IMG/VR virus record: IMGVR_UViG_3300033064_005668
Span: 1-34,821 of that record
DNA length: 34,821 bases
Source: a virus
Direction: 5' to 3' (one strand)
Part shown: piece after piece, positions 25,117 to 33,460 of the stretch
How positions within the stretch are numbered: the stretch's first letter is position 1
How the letters are laid out: every line of letters starts with the position of its first letter
Position numbers and translations under genes: made by a program
Notes under the pieces: model-generated
What the model was told of the DNA's origin: nothing
The model's database searches: none
What the model saw: the letters and a program-made list of their open reading frames with translations, nothing else

Positions 25117-26985
25117 TCAAACTCCTTGTTGAAGTAAAAATCTTATAGTCATAATTTTATCTAACATAGCAACGCCTAAAATATCAAACTTAATAATACC
25201 TATATTTTCTAAGTCTTGCATTTCCATACCAGCAATTAGCTGTTCGTTTTTGCTGTCGTAAATCATAGGACAAATTTCATTAAGAGGTTCTGAACTAATA
25301 GCTATACCAGCAGCGTGTTTAGATTGGTTTGATTTTGTTCCCTCTAGACGAATAGCTTGTTCGAATCTTTTTGCTAATGGACCCTGTAGTGTGTCGTTTT
25401 CATCAATATAGCACCATTCTTTCAGTTTGTCAGCGTGATTTTCTAATGCCCACCTAATAATTGATGATTCACCAGTTTCCTCTTTCATTTCCTGAAGTTC
25501 GTCAGCAATTTTAGCTTCGTCTGGGATGTTTTTCGTAATTTGGTTCATTTCATCAAAGCTAATATTGCCATATACCCTTAATACATCTTTAAGAGCGCCT
25601 CGTCCCTTGATAGTATTAAAAGTTATCATTTGAGATACTTTATCGTGGCCATATTTATTCTTAATATATTCTATAATAGCTTCTCGCTTATCGATTGGAA
25701 CATCAACATCAATATCGGGCATACTTATGTGATTCGTACTATTTCTACCAGCATTATAAAATCTATCAAATAATAATCCATACTTAATTGGGTCAATACT
25801 AGTAATACCAATAAGATATGATACTAGACATCCGGCGGCCGATCCGCGTCCTGGTCCTGGTAACCAACTGTTTTTTCTCACATAATCGACGATATCTTGC
25901 ACAATAAGAAAATAACTACTTAATCCTGCTCCTTGTAAAACTTCTAACTCATACTTGATACGATCAACATAAATTTGTTGACCATCTTTTGATATAATGT
26001 CTGCTATTTTATCTCGCCAGCCATTTCGGCAAAGTTGTCGTAGGTACTCGTCTGGATTCTGATTATCTGGACATTCAAACGGAGGAAGCTTCGGCTTACT
26101 TAATATGTCGTAATCCTCTATTAAATTTGCTACATATATTGTATTTTTGATTTCATCTTCTGTGTGAAGAGACTGAATTTCTTCTTGAGATGGAATATGA
26201 TAATTGTCAGATGTAAAAAAACATCCTAGAGGAACTTCTTCGTCATTACTAATTTTACGACTAATTTCCTGGAAAGTAGTTTTTAGATTATTACACAAAA
26301 GAATTCTTTGATCGGCAGCATCCGCTTTTCTGCAATAATGAGCGTCTGGGGTACATATAACATATGTGCTTGTTTGTTCTCCAATGTGGCGAATAGCGTC
26401 TGTTAAAATTTTCTGTACGGTCAAATTTTCCACATCCATTAACTGAGACTCTAAAAAAACACAATTATTAAATATTGATTTTAAGTATGTAACATGTTGT
26501 ATGCCCAGCTCTAGCCAATCTGATTTTAGATCATAGTTATCCAAAATAGTATCTGCTAATGTTGAACCCAAATGGCCAGTGATAGCAACTAGATTTCCGC
26601 TGTTTAGTTTCTGAAGAGTTTTTAGGTCTAGTCTTGGCTTATGATAATAATGCTCTGGCTTATTGGATTCTGAAATTATTCTAATTAAATCTTTCCACCC
26701 TTTATAGTTTTTTGCCAAAATAATAAAATGAGACAGATTTCTATTTTCTTTGTCTTTTATTTTTGGATCGCCATTGCAGATATATAGTTCACATCCCAGA
26801 ATTGGTTTTATCCCCGCTTTTTTCATAGCAGTATAAAACTTGATAGACCCGGCTATATTACCATGATCTGTTAATGCACACGCATTTGCTCCTATCTCTT
26901 TACATCTATCTGCTATTTGTTCTGGCTTACTTAACCCGTCCAATAACGAAAAATGACTGTGAACGTGAAGAGGTATGTAGTTCAT
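25117..26985 (-). CDS. dnaE: DNA polymerase III alpha subunit, N-terminal half (PHP and palm)
   Basis: A 622-residue protein. Residues 1-230 form a PHP domain with HVHSHFS (H7, H9), D16, TDHGN (D40, H41), GCELY (E66), H86, ITGHLGS (H138) and TPDAHY (D214, H216). From about 340 the polymerase palm follows: GPGRGSAAGCLV at 377-388, MPDIDVDV with catalytic D426 and D428, and IIKFDILG with the third catalytic aspartate D601 (equivalents of E. coli D401, D403 and D555). The protein stops 21 residues later, where a full DnaE would enter the fingers. With the C-half the total is 1157 residues, close to E. coli DnaE. The ATG overlaps the stop of the RecB-like nuclease gene. Confidence 0.92.
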   Translation of the reverse strand: MNYIPLHVHSHFSLLDGLSKPEQIADRCKEIGANACALTDHGNIAGSIKFYTAMKKAGIKPILGCELYICNGDPKIKDKENRNLSHFIILAKNYKGWKDLIRIISESNKPEHYYHKPRLDLKTLQKLNSGNLVAITGHLGSTLADTILDNYDLKSDWLELGIQHVTYLKSIFNNCVFLESQLMDVENLTVQKILTDAIRHIGEQTSTYVICTPDAHYCRKADAADQRILLCNNLKTTFQEISRKISNDEEVPLGCFFTSDNYHIPSQEEIQSLHTEDEIKNTIYVANLIEDYDILSKPKLPPFECPDNQNPDEYLRQLCRNGWRDKIADIISKDGQQIYVDRIKYELEVLQGAGLSSYFLIVQDIVDYVRKNSWLPGPGRGSAAGCLVSYLIGITSIDPIKYGLLFDRFYNAGRNSTNHISMPDIDVDVPIDKREAIIEYIKNKYGHDKVSQMITFNTIKGRGALKDVLRVYGNISFDEMNQITKNIPDEAKIADELQEMKEETGESSIIRWALENHADKLKEWCYIDENDTLQGPLAKRFEQAIRLEGTKSNQSKHAAGIAISSEPLNEICPMIYDSKNEQLIAGMEMQDLENIGIIKFDILGVAMLDKIMTIRFLLQQGV

Positions 26986-28028
26986 TCTGTGCCGCCCGGT
27001 GCTTTGTATTTATCAACAGTATATCCTGGCGTTGTGTACTCGTCAACCACGGAGTCCATACCTTTTAATTCGGTGTTGTGCTTAATTTGTTCGCATATGG
27101 TCATATAACTACCCTTGCTACACGTTTGATTATCTCTGTATTCTAAAATCGGCAATATAGACGGATGATTTTCAAAAGTCTTTTTTCCATAATGGCATAA
27201 TTTAGTACATTTCCAAGTTCTAGTAAGTTTTGGTCTTTTGCACTTTTTGATAGTTTCAAATTTTTTTCTTATCATTTCTTCTGTTTTAGACAAATCTTCT
27301 TTAGTAAATAATACGCTAAAAGGACCCCCATCATTAATAAAATTAATAGTTACAATAACATATTCATATTGAGGATACATCTTACTAACAGCATAATGAT
27401 ATATTCTTAATTGAGCATCGTCATATAATTTTTCGATAGTTTTTTCTTTCCCTGTTGCCCAATCTAGTCTTCGTCCAGTTTTTAAATCAACTATCTCTAA
27501 AGTTTCACTATTAGCTTTAGTTATTAAGTCTATGGTGCCCTTTATGCCTAACTTACCCTTTAAAGTTTTTCCATCAATTTTGTACTCATAATCTGCCCAA
27601 GGCTTATCTATAATAATATCAAAGTGTCCTTCGCTACTGACCATTTCTCTGTTCCTTGGGTCAAACATGCCACTATGGCTGCTGATCATTGTATTTACGT
27701 TCTGGTGGCAGGTTTTTAAATCTTTGTCGGTCCATACATGATGTTCAAATAGCGTCTTGTAATGCTCAAAAACCCTAGTTGTAATATCTTCTAAATTATA
27801 ATTATCAACATCTATTGAACCTAGAATATCATCAACATAAAATTGTTCATTATTTTGAATAGATAATTTAATACCGGCTAATATTTCCATAACTTTGTGA
27901 GTATTAGTTCCTAAATCGGCCTTTTTTCCAGAAGGACTTTTTATTCCTAGAACATAGTCGAGAAAAAACTGTTGTTCACACATAGAGTGACAATTATATG
28001 AAGAGCTTCTAAGATAGGTAATAATCAT
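26982..28028 (-). CDS. RecB/Cas4-like PD-(D/E)XK nuclease
   Basis: A 348-residue nuclease. SYNCHSMCEQQFFLDY near the N-terminus and GTNTHKVME (H44) begin the fold. GIKGTIDLI (D167) and EIVDLKTGR (D181, K183) supply the D...(E/D)xK active site, and a Q-containing helix follows (DDAQLRIYHYA). Cysteines at 274, 278, 303 and 312, with others at 13 and 17, resemble the Fe-S-anchored C-terminus of Cas4/AddB-type nucleases. The exact ligand set is uncertain. It probably processes DNA ends for recombination or replication. It overlaps the dNMP kinase stop and the polymerase N-half start by four bases each. Confidence 0.8.
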   Translation of the reverse strand: MIITYLRSSSYNCHSMCEQQFFLDYVLGIKSPSGKKADLGTNTHKVMEILAGIKLSIQNNEQFYVDDILGSIDVDNYNLEDITTRVFEHYKTLFEHHVWTDKDLKTCHQNVNTMISSHSGMFDPRNREMVSSEGHFDIIIDKPWADYEYKIDGKTLKGKLGIKGTIDLITKANSETLEIVDLKTGRRLDWATGKEKTIEKLYDDAQLRIYHYAVSKMYPQYEYVIVTINFINDGGPFSVLFTKEDLSKTEEMIRKKFETIKKCKRPKLTRTWKCTKLCHYGKKTFENHPSILPILEYRDNQTCSKGSYMTICEQIKHNTELKGMDSVVDEYTTPGYTVDKYKAPGGTE

Positions 28029-28627
28029 TGGTTATATTCTGCTACTTTCTTACAAATGTCAACAAATTTACCAAGGTAAAGATTGATTTGTTCATTTTGT
28101 TCAGTAATGGAGAGATCGTTATTATCTACTATGTAGTCAAAATTATTTTGATCATACTGTTCAGCATCCAGGGCCGTTTCGCTAGCGTGAAAAGAATTAT
28201 ATGGATTCCTAGTAAGTTTTATCACTAGTCCCCCAGCCTTTTTTATTGCGTCCACCTCATTAGGAAATCTACAGTCCGCTATAATTGCTATACTTAGTTT
28301 ATCTCTTAAGATTTTTCTAATAGTAGCATCGGACCACACATTGTTTTGCATCTTACGGAACATATCTGTTCCGACTATTTGTAAAACTTCTCTAGCGGTA
28401 AGTTGATGATTATCCGAATAGCAATTTACTAGTTCGTTCTTATCTTCGTCTGAACCATAACATTGTCTGTATTCTAGTCCCAATATATCTATGCATAAAC
28501 TTTTAAGAGGATCTGCGAAATTGTATATTTTAGAATCTCCGTATTTCCAAAATAAATTTGCTACAAATTCTGCGGATGTTGTTTTACCAGACTGTTTACG
28601 ACCAGCAAATGCTATTATTTTTGTCAT
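28025..28627 (-). CDS. Deoxynucleoside monophosphate kinase
   Basis: A 200-residue P-loop kinase with GRKQSGKT at residues 9-16. It continues with FADPLK, LTAREVLQIVGTDMFR, and AIIADCRFPNEVDAIKKAGG. These are the marks of the phage T4 gp1-type dNMP kinase family. Such enzymes phosphorylate dNMPs to dNDPs and in T4 also handle the hydroxymethylated nucleotide. No enzyme making a modified base is in this window. It lies between primase and the RecB-like nuclease with ATGA overlaps on both sides, so it belongs to the replication operon. Confidence 0.85.
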   Translation of the reverse strand: MTKIIAFAGRKQSGKTTSAEFVANLFWKYGDSKIYNFADPLKSLCIDILGLEYRQCYGSDEDKNELVNCYSDNHQLTAREVLQIVGTDMFRKMQNNVWSDATIRKILRDKLSIAIIADCRFPNEVDAIKKAGGLVIKLTRNPYNSFHASETALDAEQYDQNNFDYIVDNNDLSITEQNEQINLYLGKFVDICKKVAEYNQ

Positions 28628-29781
28628 ACTACACTTTGAATGTATTCTTTGATCTCTGTATTAATTTCGTCGCCATTCATTTCACCAACATCGTTTTTAC
28701 TAATTTGTGGCATAAAAATTCTGTATGTATTTTGGCATTTATTTTTGATTTGTTCAGCAGCTTTTTTACCAGCTTCATCATTATCTGTGAGAACTATCAG
28801 CGTCATCGCCCCCGAAGAATCTAACAATATCTTTTGTCTGTCGCTAAGGGATGAACCAAATATGGCTACGCTGTTATGAATTTCATTTTCCTCTAAACGC
28901 CAAACATTGCCAGGACTCTCAACAAGAATAGCTACTCCAGTATCTAGTATATGATCTTTGGCAAACCAGAAATTGTAAAGATAATTTTGACTCTTAAGTT
29001 CTGTACTATGTTTCCATTTTGGATAAAACCAGCTTTTGTCTGGTGTTGGACATTCGTGGTTGGGATCGTGATAAGACGAACAAGTAGAGCATTTTTCAAA
29101 AATACTTCTTCCAGTGCATCCTACCATATATTCATAATTATTGTCGTAAATTGGTACAACAGCGCGATTACACATTGGCTTATTTGGATTATCACATAAT
29201 CCAACATCGTATTTAGTTAATGCTTCTGATGAGTAATTTCTATCTAAATAGTATCTTGATGGTATTTTTATAGCCTTGACTATTTGAGATCTAGTTACTT
29301 TACTTTCAGAGTTTTCTATTTTAGCATTTATATAATTAACGGTGTTGGTAAATTCTTTTTTGTCTTTTTCTGATTTAGAAATCTTAATACTGGATAGGTC
29401 TTTATTTAAGAAGGCTTGAATATAATCTAGAGCTTCATTAAAAGAACAACTAGCATCCCCAGGTTCTCTCCACTCATACTTTTGATATGATATAATTCCT
29501 CTCACAAAACCTATGATCGACGATTTGAATTCCTGTTCGCACCCGTGTGTTCTACACTTCCAATTTCCTCTGTACGAGTCACCATCTGGATAAATATTGA
29601 GTGCTGACGGATTATCCCCTCCGTGTATCGGACAACTCATTGAGATCATTTTGGAATTAGTCTTGTGCTCAAGACCAAATCCATCTAAAAGACTCTCAAT
29701 ATTATCGCACAGATCATCACACAAAATTTTAAGTTTGGCTTGATCAGGAGAACGGTATTTCTGGTTCATTGTTTTTATCAA
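28624..29781 (-). CDS. DnaG-type DNA primase with TOPRIM domain
   Basis: A 385-residue primase. A zinc-binding module has C50-x2-H53 and C76/C81 (SCPIHGG ... WKCRTHGC), similar to the CHC2 finger. The TOPRIM core shows VESPG and TDNDEAG (acidic residues near 333-335). A second Cys/His-rich insertion (CSTCSSYHDPNHEC) occurs near the middle. Two starts are possible. A TTG at 29781 has GAAGGA seven bases upstream; the ATG at 29769 has no well-spaced site. The TTG is preferred but not proven. It overlaps the helicase gene by 38 bases. It makes primers for the DnaE-type polymerase. Confidence 0.85.
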   Translation of the reverse strand: MIKTMNQKYRSPDQAKLKILCDDLCDNIESLLDGFGLEHKTNSKMISMSCPIHGGDNPSALNIYPDGDSYRGNWKCRTHGCEQEFKSSIIGFVRGIISYQKYEWREPGDASCSFNEALDYIQAFLNKDLSSIKISKSEKDKKEFTNTVNYINAKIENSESKVTRSQIVKAIKIPSRYYLDRNYSSEALTKYDVGLCDNPNKPMCNRAVVPIYDNNYEYMVGCTGRSIFEKCSTCSSYHDPNHECPTPDKSWFYPKWKHSTELKSQNYLYNFWFAKDHILDTGVAILVESPGNVWRLEENEIHNSVAIFGSSLSDRQKILLDSSGAMTLIVLTDNDEAGKKAAEQIKNKCQNTYRIFMPQISKNDVGEMNGDEINTEIKEYIQSVV

Positions 29782-31201
29782 CTATAAATCCTTCATCTGT
29801 ATCCTTGTTATTGTTAACAATCTCTAGTCTAGTTTTACCCTCTGTAATTTTTGCACACCAGCCCTTCATATGACAATTGATATAATCGTTATCGTCCAAA
29901 CCTCCACCGTGGCGGCTGACTAGCGGCAATAGCTTACGATTACCATTACTTGGTCCGTCTTCTGCTATTTCCTCGTCGCTCTTTCTTTTAAATATGCTAA
30001 AATTACTACATAGCCAAATGATTCTATCGGATCCGCTTGCTGTGTCGGTGCTTTCTTTTGTAATTCCGTCTCTATTTAGTTGTATAAAAGCAACAATTGG
30101 GATTTGATACCTAACAGCAAAATTGTGTAAACTTGTCATCATGAAACCCAATAACTGATACTCTTTCATATCCTGGCTTAATCCTTGAGTATCCATAAGC
30201 TTAAGATAGTCATAAAATATAACACATCTCTTTGCTGTGCCGTCATCATTAAGACCAACTTCTTTTAATACCCATCTTCTCATAATTGCTAACTGTTCTT
30301 CAAATGGCTTACCAGCAATACTCTTGTAGAAAAGTTTAGTAGATTTGAGTTCTTGTGCCGCTTTTGTAATTTTCATTTTAGTATCTGCTGATTCTGCGAA
30401 TTTTCCAGTTTCAATACTATTTATTTCTACTTCGGTCATCATAGCCAAAACTCTATTAATGTGGTCTACAGTATTCATTTCCGTATCCATATTAAGTACT
30501 GGTATATTATGTTTGTTCGCTATGTTAAAACCAATATTGTCTGATAAAAGAGTCTTACCTATCTTGGGTCTGGCTGCTATCACATTGACCGTTCCTTTTC
30601 TTAAGCCTCCCCCGATAGCTTGGTCGTATATAGGAAATCCTGTAGGTATGCCAATTTGATCAACCCTATTTTCTTGCAAGCTTTGAATATACCCGTCAAT
30701 ATCTTTACCGATAGCCACAGGATTATTGTCTGTGTCGTTTAGTAAAGAAGAGAAATTAAAGACGGCATCTTCCGCAATACCCAAAATAGATGTGATGGGT
30801 TCATTTCCATTAATTTCTAATAGCTTGTCCCCAGCGTTTTCTAGTTGTTTGCGTAATAGTCTTGTTATTTCTAACTTGCGTATTTTTGCAGCAAATTTTC
30901 TTACATTTTCTAAACTAACAGGAAAATCTAGTATCGCCCTAAGATGTTGAGCCTCTTCCTTCTTAGCAAAGATATTACCAATGCCCAAATCTTGAGCAGC
31001 AGAATATATGGATGCTATGTCGATTGATGGCTTTTGGGCACCGTCAAATAAAGATTTTAAACACCTATAAATTATACTATTACTATCAATAGTAAATGAT
31101 GATTCTTGAATAATGTCAGCAACATCCAGATAAGCATCTTCGCCATATCTGCAAATACCAGAAAGAACGGCTCTTTCTGAAGCGGGGTCACAGAGTATCA
31201 T
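29744..31201 (-). CDS. dnaB: DnaB-type replicative helicase
   Basis: A 485-residue helicase with a DnaB N-terminal domain (residues 1-110). A linker helix and RecA-fold motor follow. The Walker A is AARPKIGKT at 209-217, then the NMDTEM segment with the catalytic glutamate, Walker B CVIFYDYLKLMD and FIQLNR. The motor begins with GIPTGFPIYDQAIGGGL, the standard DnaB GxxTGxxxLD motif. Length is in the normal range. The acidic C-terminus may contact partners. It starts seven bases after the zinc-ribbon gene and overlaps the primase gene. It unwinds the fork and should recruit primase. Confidence 0.9.
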   Translation of the reverse strand: MILCDPASERAVLSGICRYGEDAYLDVADIIQESSFTIDSNSIIYRCLKSLFDGAQKPSIDIASIYSAAQDLGIGNIFAKKEEAQHLRAILDFPVSLENVRKFAAKIRKLEITRLLRKQLENAGDKLLEINGNEPITSILGIAEDAVFNFSSLLNDTDNNPVAIGKDIDGYIQSLQENRVDQIGIPTGFPIYDQAIGGGLRKGTVNVIAARPKIGKTLLSDNIGFNIANKHNIPVLNMDTEMNTVDHINRVLAMMTEVEINSIETGKFAESADTKMKITKAAQELKSTKLFYKSIAGKPFEEQLAIMRRWVLKEVGLNDDGTAKRCVIFYDYLKLMDTQGLSQDMKEYQLLGFMMTSLHNFAVRYQIPIVAFIQLNRDGITKESTDTASGSDRIIWLCSNFSIFKRKSDEEIAEDGPSNGNRKLLPLVSRHGGGLDDNDYINCHMKGWCAKITEGKTRLEIVNNNKDTDEGFIVDKNNEPEIPFS

Positions 31202-31206
31202 TTATT

Positions 31207-31572
31207 TCAACCTGATGATGTACAACATTTATTACACTTGTATCGTTCTATCGATTCAACTAAGGACGGATTTACTTGCTCGTTTTTACCACACACCCTG
31301 CATCGTGCGTTTATTGGTTTGTAGTTTCTTGCTCTTTGGGTTGGTGGGAATTTGGACAACTTTTTATCTATTTCTATATCGTCTTTGTGCATCCTGGACT
31401 CGGACATTTGTTCGAATAGATTTTTGTATTTTTTCTTAGTTTTTTGCTTAGTTTTTTTTGTGGCTGGGGGCCTGGGTTCTAATACCTCTTCATTATCGTC
31501 GTCTAAATCATCACCGAGACCCTTTTGTAAGATAGCTATTAGCTGTCTTATATCCTCTTTATCAAGACCCAT
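31207..31572 (-). CDS. Unknown zinc-ribbon protein upstream of the helicase
   Basis: A 121-residue protein with an acidic N-terminus (GDDLDDDNEE), a Lys-rich linker (TKKTKQKTKKKYKN) and a C-terminal zinc ribbon (CRVCG ... CNKC). The function is unknown. It directly precedes the DnaB-type helicase and overlaps the previous gene by 11 bases. A helicase- or DNA-binding accessory is plausible. It shows no resemblance to known helicase loaders that I can defend. Confidence 0.6.
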   Translation of the reverse strand: MGLDKEDIRQLIAILQKGLGDDLDDDNEEVLEPRPPATKKTKQKTKKKYKNLFEQMSESRMHKDDIEIDKKLSKFPPTQRARNYKPINARCRVCGKNEQVNPSLVESIERYKCNKCCTSSG

Positions 31573-32050
31573 TTTTCACCTTATTTCTCTGTATAGAGAT
31601 TAGAATATCGGATAAGTTTTTTATGCCATTAGACAGATATGATAGCCTATCACTTCGTTGTTTTGCATACACCTTTATTTTACTCACAGATGCTGCTTTT
31701 TCGTTATGTTTTATTGCTTGTCCAGCCTTTTCTAAATAACCATACCCTTTGTAATTATTGATTTCATCAGCAATGGTTTCCTTAATAATTTCATCGGCCC
31801 AATTATATCTAGCTATTTCTCTATTAATTGTACGCTGAATATGAAATGAGTATTGAGATAGCCTGTATGAAATTTGAGCACAATCTTCTGGTCCTAGTTT
31901 TTCTAGTATATCACGACTCATAGTTAGGTATTCGTTAAGTTCTTGTTCTGGTAATACATCGCTATGATATTTGGGCAATCCTATAGATTTTTCATATTCG
32001 TCTAGAATATCGTCCCAATATTTGACTTCTTCTTTAGAGTTTTTATTCAT
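31562..32050 (-). CDS. Unknown helical protein between recombination and helicase genes
   Basis: A 162-residue, mostly helical, charged protein. Features are LTMSRDILEKLGPEDCAQIS, a helix with SFHIQRTINREIARYNWAD, and a basic C-terminal helix (KVYAKQRSDRLSYLSNGI) ending in LSDILISIQR. No catalytic motif is seen. The size, the Tyr/Arg-rich helical layout and the place after RecA recall recombination mediators such as T4 UvsY. That is a resemblance in architecture, not shown homology. It overlaps its neighbours by 8 and 11 bases. Confidence 0.55.
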   Translation of the reverse strand: MNKNSKEEVKYWDDILDEYEKSIGLPKYHSDVLPEQELNEYLTMSRDILEKLGPEDCAQISYRLSQYSFHIQRTINREIARYNWADEIIKETIADEINNYKGYGYLEKAGQAIKHNEKAASVSKIKVYAKQRSDRLSYLSNGIKNLSDILISIQRNKVKNGS

Positions 32051-32450
32051 TTATAATTCTCTGTTTCCATTGACTGACATCTTCAAAGTGGGGCAACACT
32101 ATATGCTTTATGTTGTTTATTGAACACCATTCCTCTTTTTCTCTGTCTCTTTTTTGAGATTTTAAAAATCCCAACATATTATTATGATAAAAACCAACAA
32201 ACTTATAGTGTTGTTCTCCGTGTACTTCTACGGCCAAATTTTTAAGAGGCAGATAAAAATCTAAATAGAGCGTTTCTCTTTTTTTTAAAGGGACAGATAC
32301 CTCTTCCAATAGTTGTAGTGTTGGGAAAACCTCTTTTAGTAACTGACGAGCAACTAGGTGATGACTGGACTTATTCGTGATTTTACCACGAGCTATGTTA
32401 CCTGTCAAGTGCCACAGGTGAGGATTTCCATCCAAATCCTTTATGTGCAT
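32043..32450 (-). CDS. Small Vsr/DUF559-like endonuclease
   Basis: A 135-residue protein with a compact restriction-fold active site. LYLDFYLP (D64), ten residues, then VEVHGEQHYK (E75, H77, H81) are followed by QKRDREKEEWC. The same D-x10-E-(I/V)-(D/H)-G-x-x-H pattern occurs in the NUMOD-bearing nuclease at 18031-18822. The N-terminal third has HHLVARQLLKE, a helix that precedes the active site in Vsr-like enzymes. The start ATG lies inside the end of the RecA gene (10-base overlap). Junction resolution, repair or DNA degradation are all possible. Coupling to RecA suggests recombination. Confidence 0.6.
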   Translation of the reverse strand: MHIKDLDGNPHLWHLTGNIARGKITNKSSHHLVARQLLKEVFPTLQLLEEVSVPLKKRETLYLDFYLPLKNLAVEVHGEQHYKFVGFYHNNMLGFLKSQKRDREKEEWCSINNIKHIVLPHFEDVSQWKQRIINE

Positions 32451-33460
32451 TTGATTCCCATAGTGTCCTTTATAGACTTGACCAACTCTTCATATGCTTT
32501 AGGATTAGATAGAAGAAAATTTCGCACTTTTTCTGTACCTTGAAATTTAGGCTTATCTTCTAACATAGCCATAGTATACCAAGCCCCACCCTTTTGTATT
32601 AGACCCATATCTGACGCTAAACATATAGCTTCCATATATTTGTCTATGCCTTGACCATATCTAATATAGCTAGTAATTTGTCCTCCTGGAGGTCCAAGTG
32701 CGGAGCAAATTACCTGCCATTCTATCTCTTGCCCTATTTGACTACTATCGGCACTTAAAACCCACGGCTTGAAGGTTTTTGCCCGTATTTTAACATCTGT
32801 TTGATATGCGATAGCCTGCCCACTCTTCTCCTTAAATTCTGCACCATATCCTGTGGGATTGCCCATAAGATGAGTTATTCCAATAACTACATTTTTGTTT
32901 ACTGGAATAACGTTAGCTACTTTTCTACAAAATTTTGCCAGTAATTTAGCTCCGTCTGCTCTTTGCATTTTATCCATTTGGCTTGTAATTTCTGCTTCTG
33001 TACATAAAGCAGAGTATGAGTCTATGATTAGTACGCATCCTGGAACTTCATTAATAATCTTTTCTCCTATCTGAAGATATTCTTCTGCATGTAATATTTT
33101 ACCTTGTTGACTACCTATAACGTGAAATTTAGAAAGATCTAATCCTGGTATTCCTTCTAGATCTCTCTTCTTCAACCTACCTTCAATATTTAGGTAGTAC
33201 ACCTCTCTACCTTCTTTAAAAGATGAGTGTGCATATTCTTTCTTTTGTGCTGTTGCCGCGAAGTCTAAGGATGTTGTAGTTTTCCCACATTTTGGCTGTC
33301 CTGTAAACACAACAAAACTACCTTCTGGAATACCTCCATTCAATATGATATCTAAGGAGGGGCTAACTGGTATCACAACACACTTACGATCCACCACCGC
33401 AGTGCCGCTCAATATGATGTCGTCACCAAATGTTTTGGTAACATCTTCTTTAATGCTCAT
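32441..33460 (-). CDS. recA: RecA/UvsX-type recombinase
   Basis: A 339-residue recombinase. Walker A is GQPKCGKT at residues 54-61, and E93 in YLNIEG is in the place of the RecA catalytic glutamate. Walker B is CVLIIDSYSAL at about 142-152. VVIGITHLMGNP is in the position of the conserved glutamine/L2 region, with His where RecA usually has Asn/Gln. SLDIILNGGIPEGSFV is the normal RecA lead-in. Length and order match RecA, and the N-terminal domain is short, as in phage forms. It would pair homologous strands during recombination-dependent replication and repair. It starts 11 bases inside the end of the preceding gene. Confidence 0.88.
   Translation of the reverse strand: MSIKEDVTKTFGDDIILSGTAVVDRKCVVIPVSPSLDIILNGGIPEGSFVVFTGQPKCGKTTTSLDFAATAQKKEYAHSSFKEGREVYYLNIEGRLKKRDLEGIPGLDLSKFHVIGSQQGKILHAEEYLQIGEKIINEVPGCVLIIDSYSALCTEAEITSQMDKMQRADGAKLLAKFCRKVANVIPVNKNVVIGITHLMGNPTGYGAEFKEKSGQAIAYQTDVKIRAKTFKPWVLSADSSQIGQEIEWQVICSALGPPGGQITSYIRYGQGIDKYMEAICLASDMGLIQKGGAWYTMAMLEDKPKFQGTEKVRNFLLSNPKAYEELVKSIKDTMGIKCT

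Noticed and set aside
24251-25117. Split polymerase as a frameshift or assembly error
   Set aside because: About 870 bases carrying two intact genes lie between the halves, with proper overlaps, a good RBS and complete exonuclease motifs. A sequencing error cannot create this.
22647-26985. A split intein joining the two DnaE halves
   Set aside because: DnaE-N ends in ordinary palm sequence 21 residues after D601 and DnaE-C has only a short non-intein extension. There is no intein N-block or C-terminal HN plus Cys/Ser junction, and the usual insertion motif FNKSHS is intact.
32380-32408. TTGACA-17-TAAAAT on the minus strand inside the small nuclease gene
   Set aside because: A good match, but wholly within coding sequence and far from the next gene start. 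Kept only as a possible internal promoter.
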